Source of the DNA: CAZRCZ01 sp964598765
GTDB taxonomy: Bacteria > Sumerlaeota > Sumerlaeia > MVZB01 > JAJFLK01
Direction of reading: 5' to 3'
NCBI GenBank assembly: GCA_964598765.1
Contig: CAZRCZ010000012.1
Location: forward strand, 62,001 to 126,000
Length of the DNA stretch: 64,000 bases
Shown here piece by piece: positions 42,799-51,490 of the stretch (its first letter is position 1; each line of letters begins with the position of its first letter). Made by a program: the position numbers and the translations under genes. Under the pieces are notes generated by a model, which worked only from the letters and a program-made list of their open reading frames with translations, was not told where the DNA came from and searched no databases.

Positions 42799-43377
42799 AT
42801 GCCTCGGCTTTTTATCGCCCTACCGCTTCCTTCCTCCATCCTCGAACAGCTGGCCGATTTGTCCGGCCGATTGAAGAAAGGATTTGAGTTTACTCCTTGC
42901 CGCCCTTCGTGGACGGGAATCGAAACGATGCATTTGACGTTGCGGTTTTTGGGGGAGACCGATCCCGCGCGCGTCGAGCCGATCAGCGAGGCGCTGGCGG
43001 AAATCGCCGCGCGATTTGCTCCGCTCAGATTGCGCGGACGCGAACTCGGAGTATTTCCGCATTGGCGGCATCCCAAGGTTTTGTGGGCGGGGATTGCGGA
43101 AGAATCGGGCGCGCTGACGAGGTTGCAGGGCGAAATCGAGGCGATGGCCGTCACGCAGGGCTACGAGGGGGCGCGAACGCCGTTTCGCCCTCATCTGACG
43201 CTGGCGCGATTTCGCACTTCGCGCGGCATCGCCGAAGCGCGGCGGAAAATCGAGGCGCACGACCGGTGGAAGACCGAACCGTTTCAGGTGGGCGAGGTGG
43301 TCTTGTTCGAGAGCGAGCTTCGCCCCGAAGGAGCGAAACATCGGGCGATCAAGAGCTTCGCCTTGAGCGCGATTTAA
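42799..43377 (+). CDS. thpR: RNA 2',3'-cyclic 3'-phosphodiesterase
   Basis: This 192-residue 2H-phosphoesterase has the two catalytic HxTx motifs: HLTLRFLGE near residue 49 and HLTLARF near residue 134. The N-terminus PRLFIALPLPSSILEQLADL is typical of ThpR/LigT. It opens 2',3'-cyclic phosphates on RNA ends. The ATG at 42799 begins the homology; a longer open frame upstream is antisense to the thiolase. The gene is alone, convergent with the PIN toxin. Confidence 0.93.
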   Translation: MPRLFIALPLPSSILEQLADLSGRLKKGFEFTPCRPSWTGIETMHLTLRFLGETDPARVEPISEALAEIAARFAPLRLRGRELGVFPHWRHPKVLWAGIAEESGALTRLQGEIEAMAVTQGYEGARTPFRPHLTLARFRTSRGIAEARRKIEAHDRWKTEPFQVGEVVLFESELRPEGAKHRAIKSFALSAI

Positions 43378-43390
43378 ATTCCTATCCCGC

Positions 43391-43819
43391 TTATGCTCTC
43401 AGACCCGCGGCTTCGGCTAAATTCCTTTGACGAACGTCAAAGGTGAGGAAGCGCTTCGCATTAACCTCCAATGCGATCGCGACCTGAAGAATATCCAGCG
43501 CGCGCAATCCCAAGCGCGGCGTGTGGAGCATGGAAAGATCACGAGCGCGGGCAAAAACGCGATCCCACACAAAGAGCGGCGCATGGAGAAAACCTGATTG
43601 CAGATCGTCCTCCACTTGCAGGAGAACGGCGTTGGCGGCGGTCGCGTCCATTTCCCCTCTAAATACCTTCAACCAGATTGCGTTCCTGAACTCCAAGTCG
43701 TGGAAAGCCGTATAAATAAGGGGAGGCGCTTGACGTTCAATCGCCCTTTCAGACTCCCGTGATCGGGATTCGGTGACATAGAGCGGCACCAAAAAGCTTG
43801 TATCCGCGTAGGCGCTCAA
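43391..43819 (-). CDS. PIN-domain toxin (VapC-like)
   Basis: The 142-residue protein begins SAYADTSFLVPLYVTESRS with the first Asp at residue 6. FHDLEFRNAIWLKVFRGEMD holds the middle acidic residue, and GLRALDILQVAIALEVNAKRFLTFDVRQ the third and fourth. This is the VapC-type RNase pattern. Its antitoxin is 8 nt upstream on the same strand. The frame is intact. Confidence 0.9.
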   Translation of the reverse strand: MSAYADTSFLVPLYVTESRSRESERAIERQAPPLIYTAFHDLEFRNAIWLKVFRGEMDATAANAVLLQVEDDLQSGFLHAPLFVWDRVFARARDLSMLHTPRLGLRALDILQVAIALEVNAKRFLTFDVRQRNLAEAAGLRA

Positions 43820-43827
43820 GGGAATTT

Positions 43828-44076
43828 CTAACGGCTCTTCAAAATGATTTCGCTAAGGCTTCCTCCCGGAAGTTTCTTTCCCCCGAAGAGGCGGCGGCGA
43901 CGGGACTCAAAATCCGGCCAGCGTCGCGGACGCGGCGGTTGGCTTGCCGGAATGATCTTGGCGACCACGCGCTTGCGCTTAACGACTTGAACTTCATGCC
44001 CCTGCGAAACTTCGCGCAGGACCTCGCTCAGATGGTGTTGCACTTGGCGGACCGTGACGGTTTTCATGTTAGACAT
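43828..44076 (-). CDS. Phd/YefM-type antitoxin for the PIN toxin
   Basis: The 82-residue protein has the Phd pattern: MKTVTVRQVQHHLSEVLREV, SQGHEVQVVKRKRVVAKIIP, then a disordered basic C-terminal part (RRWPDFESRRRRLFGGKKLP) that should wrap the PIN toxin. ATG 44076 or ATG 44067 may be the start; AAAGGGA lies upstream. With the following gene it forms a VapBC-like module. Confidence 0.85.
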   Translation of the reverse strand: MSNMKTVTVRQVQHHLSEVLREVSQGHEVQVVKRKRVVAKIIPASQPPRPRRWPDFESRRRRLFGGKKLPGGSLSEIILKSR

Positions 44077-44270
44077 TTTGACGCATTTCCCTTTGGCTGT
44101 CAACATTCGCCGATTCCGGCTCCCAGAAGACGGAGGCAGGGTTTGTCCCTTTGGAGTCCCATCGCCGTCTAGTTTACAACGACCAGTGAAACCTTCTTCC
44201 CGACCTTTTTTGCTCCGAAAACTGAAACGCGCCCGAAACCACAGATTTCACGGATGGCACAGAGTTTATG

Positions 44271-44320
44271 TTCTCTTCTCTTACTCTTACTCTTAATCCT
44301 AATCGTAATCCTAATCTTAT
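44271..44320. repeat. Degenerate hexamer repeat (CTTACT/CTAATC)
   Basis: TTCTCTTCTCTTACTCTTAC continuing with TCTTAATCCTAATCGTAATC and CTAATCTTAT is a run of about eight degenerate hexamers. It is related to 34637-34670. It abuts the end of the membrane-protein gene on the minus strand. Confidence 0.6.
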
Positions 44321-45282
44321 CCCCTCTTCACCTCCCTTTCCTCCCGCTCCATCACCATTTCCATGATCGCGCGGATGTTTTGGGTCATGAGGTCGAGATA
44401 TTGATTGGCGTGTTTGCGGATGTAAAGTCCCCGCGCCCATCCCGCCCCCGCGCCGAGAATCGTGTTGATCAACGCCCCCAAGAACCAAAGCGGGGCTTGG
44501 ACGAGATCGAAGGGAAAGGCGGTATAGAAATGCGAGCGGTTGAAGAGAAATACGGCTCCAATAAATGCGATTAGAAAGGCCGCGACGGCCAAAATGATCC
44601 GCGTCGCCGACATAACAAAGCCCATCGTTGCTTTGAACGGGCGCCGTTGATATTCCAAATATTTTCGCTGAAGCAAAACAGCGTCCAGACATGACGGAAG
44701 AACATTATGTGGAATGAACGCCATCATGGCGATCCTCGCCGCAACTGCGAAGAGAACCGGCAATAGGATCCATTTTGTGATTTGGTGGGAAAACAACAAT
44801 CCGAACCAGAACAGGAGCAAAAAGACCGCTCGGACGATCGCCACATGAATGATAGCCCATCGTCCAACCACAAGCCCCCAGACGGCGCCTGCCATATCGC
44901 TCGGGGAAAGACCCGTTAGAATCAAGTCGTGCCAAGCAAGGTTTCCGAGTCCTAGAACAGAGTCGCGGCGCGGACGGAAGGCGGATCTGAACCAGAACGA
45001 CCAAGTAGAAAAGACAAATAGAAACGCGAGCTGGCCGAATCCGGACAAAAAGAATCCACAGTAGAATAAAAGGGCGATTACTCCGATGAATAGAAATCGC
45101 GCCACGTATATGACGATACTCCGTCCGAATCCGCTCCGATCACGTTCCGTGAAGAGATAAAGCCGAAACAACGCATTATTCTCCAAATCGCGCAACGGTT
45201 CGGCGGCGGCGATGGCGGAGGGGGAAGGAAGGTCCCCCTTGCGGAGCGACCAGTAATCCCGTTTTGTTTTCCGTTTCGGCAT
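44317..45282 (-). CDS. Hypothetical polytopic membrane protein
   Basis: I do not recognise this 321-residue protein. From the ATG at 45282 it begins MPKRKTKRDYWSLRKGDLPS, a basic cytoplasmic region. About five to six hydrophobic segments follow (IVIYVARFLFIGVIALLFYC, LAFLFVFSTWSFWF, AIIHVAIVRAVFLLLFWFGL, ILAVAAFLIAFIGAVFLF, LWFLGALINTILGAGAGWA). It ends in a Glu/Arg-rich amphipathic helix (MEMVMEREEREVKRG). It lies downstream of the other membrane protein (45678-47297) on the same strand, and both have zinc-free basic N-termini and Glu/Arg-rich helices, so they may be functionally linked. Confidence 0.6.
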   Translation of the reverse strand: MPKRKTKRDYWSLRKGDLPSPSAIAAAEPLRDLENNALFRLYLFTERDRSGFGRSIVIYVARFLFIGVIALLFYCGFFLSGFGQLAFLFVFSTWSFWFRSAFRPRRDSVLGLGNLAWHDLILTGLSPSDMAGAVWGLVVGRWAIIHVAIVRAVFLLLFWFGLLFSHQITKWILLPVLFAVAARIAMMAFIPHNVLPSCLDAVLLQRKYLEYQRRPFKATMGFVMSATRIILAVAAFLIAFIGAVFLFNRSHFYTAFPFDLVQAPLWFLGALINTILGAGAGWARGLYIRKHANQYLDLMTQNIRAIMEMVMEREEREVKRG

Positions 45283-45296
45283 CAAAGAGAAAAACT

Positions 45297-45672
45297 CACC
45301 GCAGAGGCACGGAGAAGCAACTCCCATACGTTCGGAGTGTCCGGTGGATTGAGGTTGAGTTCAACCTTAATGTGAGAATCGAAGGCAAGCCGTGTTAGCG
45401 GCGGCGTAATTTTAGCCCCGTCCGGAAGGGCGGGGCGCAGGAAACCCCGCGCAAAATCAAAGCTCCGGCAGGAGCGGCATAACAATCTCGAGTTGATTTT
45501 ATGCCGCCGCTCCCGCGGCTCAAACTCGGCTGGGCTGGCCTCATGTCCCCGTGCTTCCGCACGGGGCTATGGTTATTTCGCCGCTGACGCGGCTGGGGGA
45601 ATGACATTTTTCTTGGAGCAATCTCCTGCGACCCGCTGGGTCGCCCTTTTTCTTCTCTGTGCCTCTGCGGTG
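45297..45672. repeat. Composite repeat: CTCTGTGCCTCTGCGGTGA arms flanking a six-hairpin element, copy 2
   Basis: Outer arms TCACCGCAGAGGCACGGAGA (45297) and its near complement ending TCTGCGGTGA (45672) flank an inner block of palindromes: GCCGTGTTAGCGGC (45389), CCCCGTCCGGAAGGGCGGGG (45416), GCTCCGGCAGGAGC (from 45461), GCCGCCGCTCCCGCGGC (from 45503), CCCCGTGCTTCCGCACGGGG (45547) and GCCGCTGACGCGGC (45580). The inner block matches the element at 3197-3402 in reverse order. This fills the 45283-45677 gap; no gene is seen. Confidence 0.85.
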
Positions 45673-45677
45673 AATCT

Positions 45678-47297
45678 TTATTCGACCTCGCGATGCCGTT
45701 TCAAGACCGCAAAGACCAACGCGATCGCGGTCAGAACGAACGCACCGAGCGTCACCGGACCGATCCGGTAACCGTATTCCAGATTCGCGTCCCAGCGGAT
45801 CAAGACCTTCCCGACCGCGAAAAGCGAAAGGGAGATGAAGATGAAAAGGGTCAATAAATAAGGAGAGAACCAGAGCCAGAGATAGAGATGAGAGGTCAGA
45901 AGGCGGAGCGGATTGATCCGGCTTTTGCCGGAGAGAAAAAGAATTTGCCCGGCCAAAAGCGCGGAGGCGGCGACAAAAATGCGCCCAATCGCGGCATATT
46001 CATGGGCCGCGATGTATTCCCCCGTATTGCGCGAGAGATGATAAAGCGCCGTCGCCGAAAGGCAAAGCGACCCGACGGGAATGAAAAGATCGCGGGAGAA
46101 AATCCAGACGAAATCGGCCAGATGACGGGCCAAATCGCGGACCGTGAGCAGAATCAGTTTGAATCCGTGGCCGATTTGCAGATAAAAGCGCGTCGCGCCG
46201 TTCATGAGGGTGATCGAGACGGTGTAAAGCGATTCGACAAGCTGATCCATCGGCGAGCGCACGACCCCCGCCTTTTTCGGTTTGGGCACCGCCTTCTTCA
46301 TGGCAAAAATCCGATGGGCTTCGCCGTAAGATTTAACCATCGAATAGACGACGATCTCGGCGAAGAGAACGCGAGCGATGTTGACCGCCGCCAATTCGAG
46401 AATCTCCCCCGTCGAGCTAGGGTCGAGGAAGCTCAATGAATCGGCGATGGGTTGATAAGCGATCAGCCGGGGATAAATGAATTTGGAAACCAGCGTGAGC
46501 GCCGCCAGACAAACGAAAAGAATCCGATAGGCGTGGGCGAACGTGTATCGTTTGCTCATCCAAATCATCAAGATCATAAGCGCGATCAGAAGCGTTCCGG
46601 CAAAAACGGTGAGGCTGATCGGCTCCGCGGCGAGAAACGAGCCGAAGGAATGAATTGCGTCGAGGACGAAATCGCGGGCGATCCCCTCTCCGAAGAAAAA
46701 AACAAAAAGTCCGCCTCCCATGAACGAGAGTCCCCAACAGAAAATGGTGAACGACAGCGCCCGCGCGCCGCGCAGGATGATCGAATTGACGATCAGAAAA
46801 ATCAGCGCGTAGAAGACATAAATCGGCCAAGGCCACTCCAAGTTTTTACGGTAATACTCGGCGGAAAAAAAACAACCGATGGCGACCGTGACCAGCGTGA
46901 GGATCAGGAACTTGCTAACGTGGAGAAACGGCTCGTGGCACGCCTCGCAATAGAGCGCGGGAACGCGGCATAAATGCCCGCACGAGGGACACTTGAACAT
47001 TTTGGGCGCGGCGCGCTCCTGTCTGCGGAAGGAAGGAACTTTGACTTTCGGGAGAGGAATTCGGAATTTTTTGACCTTCGGCGCCCCGACGGTTTCGCCC
47101 ATTTCGTCCGGCACGGCTTCTGCTCGCGCGGTTTCCGCCCGATTGGGTCTCGGCTCCGGCTCCATTCCCAACGCCTTGCGTCGTCGGCGTTCGGCGGCCT
47201 CCTCGCGCGATTTTTCCATCCGTTTGCTGACGCCGCCGATCCAATCCACTCCGGCCCAAAATCCGTCAACGAGGGTGTCAATTTTTTTTCGCGGCAT
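45678..47297 (-). CDS. Hypothetical membrane protein with N-terminal zinc ribbon
   Basis: The 539-residue protein starts at the ATG at 47297. Residues 1-90 are highly charged (KRMEKSREEAAERRRRKALG). A zinc ribbon follows, CPSCGHLC then CEAC, near residues 105-125. About nine membrane spans fill the rest (for example FLILTLVTVAIGCFFSAEYY, LMILMIWMSKRYTF, LLTLFIFISLSLFAVGKVLI). No family is recognised. The layout, cytosolic zinc ribbon plus polytopic membrane part, is common in uncharacterised planctomycete proteins. A tRNA gene lies upstream, divergent. Confidence 0.65.
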   Translation of the reverse strand: MPRKKIDTLVDGFWAGVDWIGGVSKRMEKSREEAAERRRRKALGMEPEPRPNRAETARAEAVPDEMGETVGAPKVKKFRIPLPKVKVPSFRRQERAAPKMFKCPSCGHLCRVPALYCEACHEPFLHVSKFLILTLVTVAIGCFFSAEYYRKNLEWPWPIYVFYALIFLIVNSIILRGARALSFTIFCWGLSFMGGGLFVFFFGEGIARDFVLDAIHSFGSFLAAEPISLTVFAGTLLIALMILMIWMSKRYTFAHAYRILFVCLAALTLVSKFIYPRLIAYQPIADSLSFLDPSSTGEILELAAVNIARVLFAEIVVYSMVKSYGEAHRIFAMKKAVPKPKKAGVVRSPMDQLVESLYTVSITLMNGATRFYLQIGHGFKLILLTVRDLARHLADFVWIFSRDLFIPVGSLCLSATALYHLSRNTGEYIAAHEYAAIGRIFVAASALLAGQILFLSGKSRINPLRLLTSHLYLWLWFSPYLLTLFIFISLSLFAVGKVLIRWDANLEYGYRIGPVTLGAFVLTAIALVFAVLKRHREVE

Positions 47298-47373
47298 GGA
47301 CAAATTCCTAAACAGTCCGAAATCAGGATTATCTAAAGGGGAATGATGGAAGGTGTAAAGCGAATTCGTTGAC

Positions 47374-47403
47374 TTGACCCATCCGTCGGGTTTTCATTAG
47401 GAT
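47374..47403 (+). promoter_or_regulatory. Promoter of the tRNA gene
   Basis: TTGACC (47374-47379), an 18-nt spacer and TAGGAT (47398-47403) precede the tRNA by 17 nt. An overlapping TTGACT at 47369 could be an alternative -35. Confidence 0.6.
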
Positions 47404-47420
47404 GAGAGCGGGGATTATGC

Positions 47421-47497
47421 GGGCCCATAGCTCAGCTGGTCAGAGCCGCCGGCTCATAACCGGTAGGTCCTAGGTTCAAATCCTAGTGGGCCCACCA
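47421..47497 (+). tRNA. tRNA with CAU anticodon (Ile2 more likely than elongator Met)
   Basis: A complete 77-nt cloverleaf with encoded CCA: acceptor GGGCCCA/TGGGCCC, D stem GCTC/GAGC, anticodon stem GCCGG/CCGGT with loop CTCATAA (anticodon 47455-47457), T stem CTAGG/CCTAG with loop TTCAAAT. CAU can be elongator Met or the Ile tRNA whose C34 becomes lysidine. The C4-G69 and C5-G68 pairs match determinants reported for TilS in tRNA-Ile2, so Ile2 is favoured but not proven. It is not initiator Met: the three G-C pairs in the anticodon stem and the unpaired 1-72 are lacking. Confidence 0.93.
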
Positions 47498-47663
47498 TTT
47501 TTACGCTTGCCACTCCCTTATCTGTATCATTTTGATACGCAACGAAACCGCCGCCAAAAACGATTTTTAGATTCGCCACACAAGGTTCCTTCGCCGTCCG
47601 GCATATTTTTTATAGATAATTGATTATAAATGAGTTATATTTGAGAATTCCCGCCCCTTTTTC

Positions 47664-47716
47664 TTGACAACCATCGGCGCATCGGGTTGAATAACGAATA
47701 GTGGGAATTTCCCACT
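47664..47716 (+). promoter_or_regulatory. gyrB promoter with adjoining palindrome
   Basis: TTGACA (47664-47669), 17 nt, then TTGAAT (47687-47692) form a plausible promoter. Directly after it AGTGGGAATTTCCCACT (47700-47716) is a 17-nt palindrome with 8-bp arms covering the likely start of transcription, a possible operator. The 306-nt gap also has an AT-rich stretch (47600-47645) and the small palindrome GTATCATTTTGATAC (47524-47538). No DnaA boxes are evident. Confidence 0.5.
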
Positions 47717-47803
47717 GTGGAAGCAGGTTTCTCCCAACGGCGAAGCGCCCTTAGAACTTCCCGTTCAAGCCTCCGCAATCCCGCAGAACAAGAGTAGTTT
47801 TGT

Positions 47804-50395
47804 ATGACGCTCCAAGTCTCCGCCGCAGGCGCGGCTCCCCGAACTCCCGCAACCTACACCGCAAAAAACATTCAGGTTTTGGAAGGGCGCGAGGCCGTCC
47901 GCAAACGCCCCGCCATGTATATCAGCAACACCGACGCGCTCGGTTTGCATCACCTCGTTTATGAGGTCGTGGACAACTCGATTGACGAGGCGATGACTGG
48001 CAACTGCGACAAAATCGAGGCGGTCATTCACTTCGACAATTCGGTCACGGTCATTGACAACGGGCGAGGCATCCCGGTCGAGCCGCATCCGGCGGTGAAG
48101 AACAAGTCCACGGTCGAAGTGGTGATGACGATGCTTCACGCCGGAGGGAAATTCGACAACGAGGCGTATCAGTTTTCCGCCGGACTACACGGCGTCGGCG
48201 TGAGCGTGGTGAATTTCCTGTCGGAGTGGCTGGAGGTCGAGGTCAAGAACGGCGGGGGGGTTTATTTCCAGCGCTACGAGCGCGGCATCCCGGCGCAAAA
48301 GCTGGAAAAAATCGGGACCGCGAAAAAAACCGGAACGCGCGTCCGGTTCAAGCCTGATCCGCAAATTTTCACGACGACGACCGAATTCAGCTATGACGTG
48401 CTGGCCAATCGCTTCCGCGAACTGGCGTTCCTGAACGCGGGAATTCAGATTTCGCTTCTCGACGAGCGTTCGGGCAAATCGGCCAACTGGAAGTTCAACG
48501 GCGGAATCATCGAGTTCGTCAAGCATCTGAACGAAAACAAGGAAGTGCTGATGCGGACGCCGATTCATTTTGTCTCGGCGCGCGAATTTCAGAAGAGCGA
48601 TGGGTCAAACAAAAAGGAAAAGCTGGAGATGGAGGTCGCCATCCAGCACAACGACGGCTACGACGAGACGATTCTCTCCTTTGCCAACAACATCAACACC
48701 CGCGACGGCGGAACGCACCTGATGGGCTTTCGCAAGGCGCTCACCCGCACGATCAATGATTACGCCAAGCGGGCCGACCTGCTGAAAAATTTCAAGGACG
48801 CCATCACCGGCGACGATCTGCGCGAGGGATTGACGGCGGTGATCTCGGTGAAAATTTCCAATCCGCAATTCGAGGGACAGAACAAGGGGCGGTTGCTGAA
48901 CGCCGAGGTCGCGGGGTGGTGCGAACAGATGGTCAACGAGGCGCTGACGCAATACCTCGAGGAAAATCCGCGCGAGGCGCGCCGGATCGTGGACAAGGCG
49001 ATCACGGCGGCCAAGGCGAGAATCGCCGCCCGCAAGGCGCGCGAGATCGTCCGCAAATCGGCGATGGACATCACCGCGCTTCCGGGCAAATTGACCGATT
49101 GTTCGGAAAAAGACCCCGACCTTTGCGAGCTGTATTTGGTCGAGGGGGATTCGGCCGGCGGGTCGGCCCGTCAGGGGCGCGACCGCCATTTTCAGGCGAT
49201 CCTTCCCCTGCGCGGCAAGATCATCAACGTCGAGAAGGCGAGGCTGGATCACGTTCTTTCCAACGAGGAAATCCGGACGATGATCACCGCGATCGGGACC
49301 GGCATCGGCAAGGACAATTTCGACCTCGCCAAACTCCGCTATTCCAAAATCATCATCATGACCGACGCGGACGTGGATGGTTCGCACATTCGGACGCTAC
49401 TCCTGACATTCTTTTTCCGCCAGATGCGCGACCTGATCGAAACTGGCCACATCTACATTGCTCAGCCGCCCCTCTATCGGGTGAAGAAGGGAAAGACCGA
49501 AAAATACCTCGACAAGGAAGAGGACAAAGACCGCTACCTTTTGGAATTGGGCTATGACGGTGTCGAAATGGCGTATCAGACTAAGGGAAAGAAGCAGGCG
49601 TCCGCGACGGCGGCAAAAAAGGAATTGAAGTCGCTTCTTGAAGACGTGATCGAATTGAACGGGTTGGGGATCATCCTTCAACGCAAGGGGATTTCGCTGG
49701 CCGAATTCCTCGCCCTGCGCGACGACAAGGGGCGTCTGCCACTTTATCAAGTGACCGTCGGCGGCGAAGTTCGTTACGCCCACGATGAGAAGCAACACGC
49801 CGCGTTGTTGGAGGAAGTCGAGGAGCGCAACGGCAACGGCAATGGAAACGGACACCATGAAAAGGAGACGGGAAACGGCGACGGCAAAACGGCGGAGTTC
49901 TTCGACCAAAACGGCGAGACGAATGGCGAAGCTTCCAAGCCGGTCAAGCCGGACGTGGTCGAATTTCCGGAAGCCGAAAAAATCCACGCGATCCTCAAGC
50001 GGGTCGAGAAATTGGGCATCCCCTCGGCGACGCTCATCCCGCAGGAGATCGAAATTGATCCGAGCAAGCCGTTCGAGACGTTCCATCCTTTTGCCATTAA
50101 GGATGAAACGGGGCGCGAGGTCGGCGCCGATTCGCTTCCCGGCGTGCTGGAGGTCGTCAAGGACTTCGGCGCGAAAGGGGTGGACATCCAGCGCTACAAG
50201 GGTTTGGGAGAGATGAACGCCGAGCAACTTTGGGAAACGACGATGAACCCCGCGACGCGGCGACTCCTGAGCGTCAAACTGGAGGATCCCATCGAGGCCG
50301 ACCAGACGTTCACGATCCTCATGGGGGATCAGGTCGAACCGCGCCGCCAATTCATCCAGCGCAACGCCGCGGCGGTGAGGAATTTGGATGTGTGA
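47804..50395 (+). CDS. gyrB: DNA gyrase subunit B
   Basis: ATPase subunit of DNA gyrase. The GHKL domain has EVVDNSIDEAM at residues 54-64 (catalytic Glu54, Asn58), DNGRGIPVE and GLHGVGVSVVN. The transducer domain follows. TOPRIM has YLVEGDSAGGSARQGRDRHF (Glu near 447) and TDADVDGSHI near 520. The end has IQRYKGLGEMNAEQLW. At 863 residues it is longer than most: a region at about 575-760 holds an extra domain-like insert with a low-complexity Asn/Gly/His/Glu linker (NGNGNGNGHHEKETGNGDG near 675-693) between TOPRIM and the tail. gyrA is 1.75 kb downstream on the same strand, with a restriction-modification pair between them. Confidence 0.97.
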   Translation: MTLQVSAAGAAPRTPATYTAKNIQVLEGREAVRKRPAMYISNTDALGLHHLVYEVVDNSIDEAMTGNCDKIEAVIHFDNSVTVIDNGRGIPVEPHPAVKNKSTVEVVMTMLHAGGKFDNEAYQFSAGLHGVGVSVVNFLSEWLEVEVKNGGGVYFQRYERGIPAQKLEKIGTAKKTGTRVRFKPDPQIFTTTTEFSYDVLANRFRELAFLNAGIQISLLDERSGKSANWKFNGGIIEFVKHLNENKEVLMRTPIHFVSAREFQKSDGSNKKEKLEMEVAIQHNDGYDETILSFANNINTRDGGTHLMGFRKALTRTINDYAKRADLLKNFKDAITGDDLREGLTAVISVKISNPQFEGQNKGRLLNAEVAGWCEQMVNEALTQYLEENPREARRIVDKAITAAKARIAARKAREIVRKSAMDITALPGKLTDCSEKDPDLCELYLVEGDSAGGSARQGRDRHFQAILPLRGKIINVEKARLDHVLSNEEIRTMITAIGTGIGKDNFDLAKLRYSKIIIMTDADVDGSHIRTLLLTFFFRQMRDLIETGHIYIAQPPLYRVKKGKTEKYLDKEEDKDRYLLELGYDGVEMAYQTKGKKQASATAAKKELKSLLEDVIELNGLGIILQRKGISLAEFLALRDDKGRLPLYQVTVGGEVRYAHDEKQHAALLEEVEERNGNGNGNGHHEKETGNGDGKTAEFFDQNGETNGEASKPVKPDVVEFPEAEKIHAILKRVEKLGIPSATLIPQEIEIDPSKPFETFHPFAIKDETGREVGADSLPGVLEVVKDFGAKGVDIQRYKGLGEMNAEQLWETTMNPATRRLLSVKLEDPIEADQTFTILMGDQVEPRRQFIQRNAAAVRNLDV

Positions 50396-50487
50396 TAATC
50401 CATACCCTCCTTATCGGCGGCGGTGACAAACAGGTTTGAAATCAGGGCGGACAAAACTTTTTTGCGGGCATCAATGCAAGTTCAGGC

Positions 50488-50500
50488 TAGAATAAATACC
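50488..50500 (+). promoter_or_regulatory. Possible promoter of the methyltransferase gene
   Basis: TAGAAT (50488-50493) is a good -10, with TTGCGG about 20 nt upstream as a weak -35. Transcription from near 50500 supports a translation start at 50555 rather than at the upstream ATGs. Confidence 0.4.
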
Positions 50501-50554
50501 AAAATCCTCTCTCCATCGAGGCTGAGAAACGCAAGGGAGTCTGATTCGGCGGTC

Positions 50555-51490
50555 ATGCCGGAACCGAAGCCGTTTTTCGGCGAATCATGGCATATGGACG
50601 ACGCGAAATTCTCCTACGAACTTTTTCATGCCGACGCCTTTGAGTGGTTGCAAAGCGCGCCGCCCAATTCCTTTCACGGGGTGGTGACTGATCCGCCGTA
50701 TGGCCTGCTGGAATACACTCCCAAACATTTGGTGAAGATGCAAAACGGACACGGAGGGGTGTGGAGAGAACCGCCGTCTTTTGACGGATGCCGTCGCAAT
50801 CCCCTGCCAAGGTTCACGGTGTTGACGAATTCGGACAAAACGGCTTTGGAGAATTTTTTCGCCAAGCTCGGCGGCTTGTTAATGAGGGTTCTGGTTCCGG
50901 GAGCACATGTGTTCATCGCGACGAATCCGTTGGTTTCCCATCTGGCTTACGAACCCATGATTGAGGCGGGTTTTGAAAAGCGGGGCGAAATTATTCGGGT
51001 TGTTCAGACCCTTCGCGGAGGGGATCGCCCCAAAAATGCGCATCGTGAATTTGAAGATATCTCCGTCATGCCGCGATCATGCTGGGAACCGTGGGGATTG
51101 TTTCGAAAACCCTGCGAGGGGAGAGTGCAGGATAACCTCCGAAAATGGGGGACAGGAGGATTGCGAAGAATTTCCAAAGCCGAACCTTTCAAGGACCTGC
51201 TCTTCTCTTCGCCCGCAAGGGGCGCGGAGCGCAAAATAGCTCCGCACCCTTCGCTTAAGCCCCAACATCTTTTGCGCCAATTGGTTCGAGCCTGTTTGCC
51301 CCTGCAAAAGGGCGTCCTGCTCGATCCTTTCATGGGATCGGGATCAACCATTGCCGCCGCCGCCGCGTGCGGCATTCAAAGCGTGGGGGTGGAAACCAAC
51401 CGTGAGTATTTCGAGATGGCAAAAAGAGCCGTCCCGCGTCTTGCCGAGATGTGGATCGGCGGAGAGAAAAATCGTGGCTCGAAAGGATGA
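50555..51490 (+). CDS. DNA methyltransferase (beta-type, DPPY), modification half of an R-M pair
   Basis: The 311-residue protein has motif IV as VVTDPPYGLL near residues 42-51. At the C-terminus motif I is VLLDPFMGSGSTIAAAAACG with GVETN. DPPY before FxGxG means the beta-class order; DPPY suggests N6-adenine rather than N4-cytosine methylation. A target-recognition region should be between (residues about 60-220). ATG 50555 is chosen because the likely promoter ends near 50500; ATG 50594 and the upstream ATGs are alternatives. Its end overlaps the nuclease gene by 17 nt. The sequence specificity cannot be predicted. Confidence 0.9.
   Translation: MPEPKPFFGESWHMDDAKFSYELFHADAFEWLQSAPPNSFHGVVTDPPYGLLEYTPKHLVKMQNGHGGVWREPPSFDGCRRNPLPRFTVLTNSDKTALENFFAKLGGLLMRVLVPGAHVFIATNPLVSHLAYEPMIEAGFEKRGEIIRVVQTLRGGDRPKNAHREFEDISVMPRSCWEPWGLFRKPCEGRVQDNLRKWGTGGLRRISKAEPFKDLLFSSPARGAERKIAPHPSLKPQHLLRQLVRACLPLQKGVLLDPFMGSGSTIAAAAACGIQSVGVETNREYFEMAKRAVPRLAEMWIGGEKNRGSKG

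Noticed and set aside
47498..47803. Replication origin at the AT-rich stretch before gyrB
   Set aside because: No DnaA boxes can be recognised and dnaA, dnaN and recF are absent; gyrB alone is insufficient evidence.
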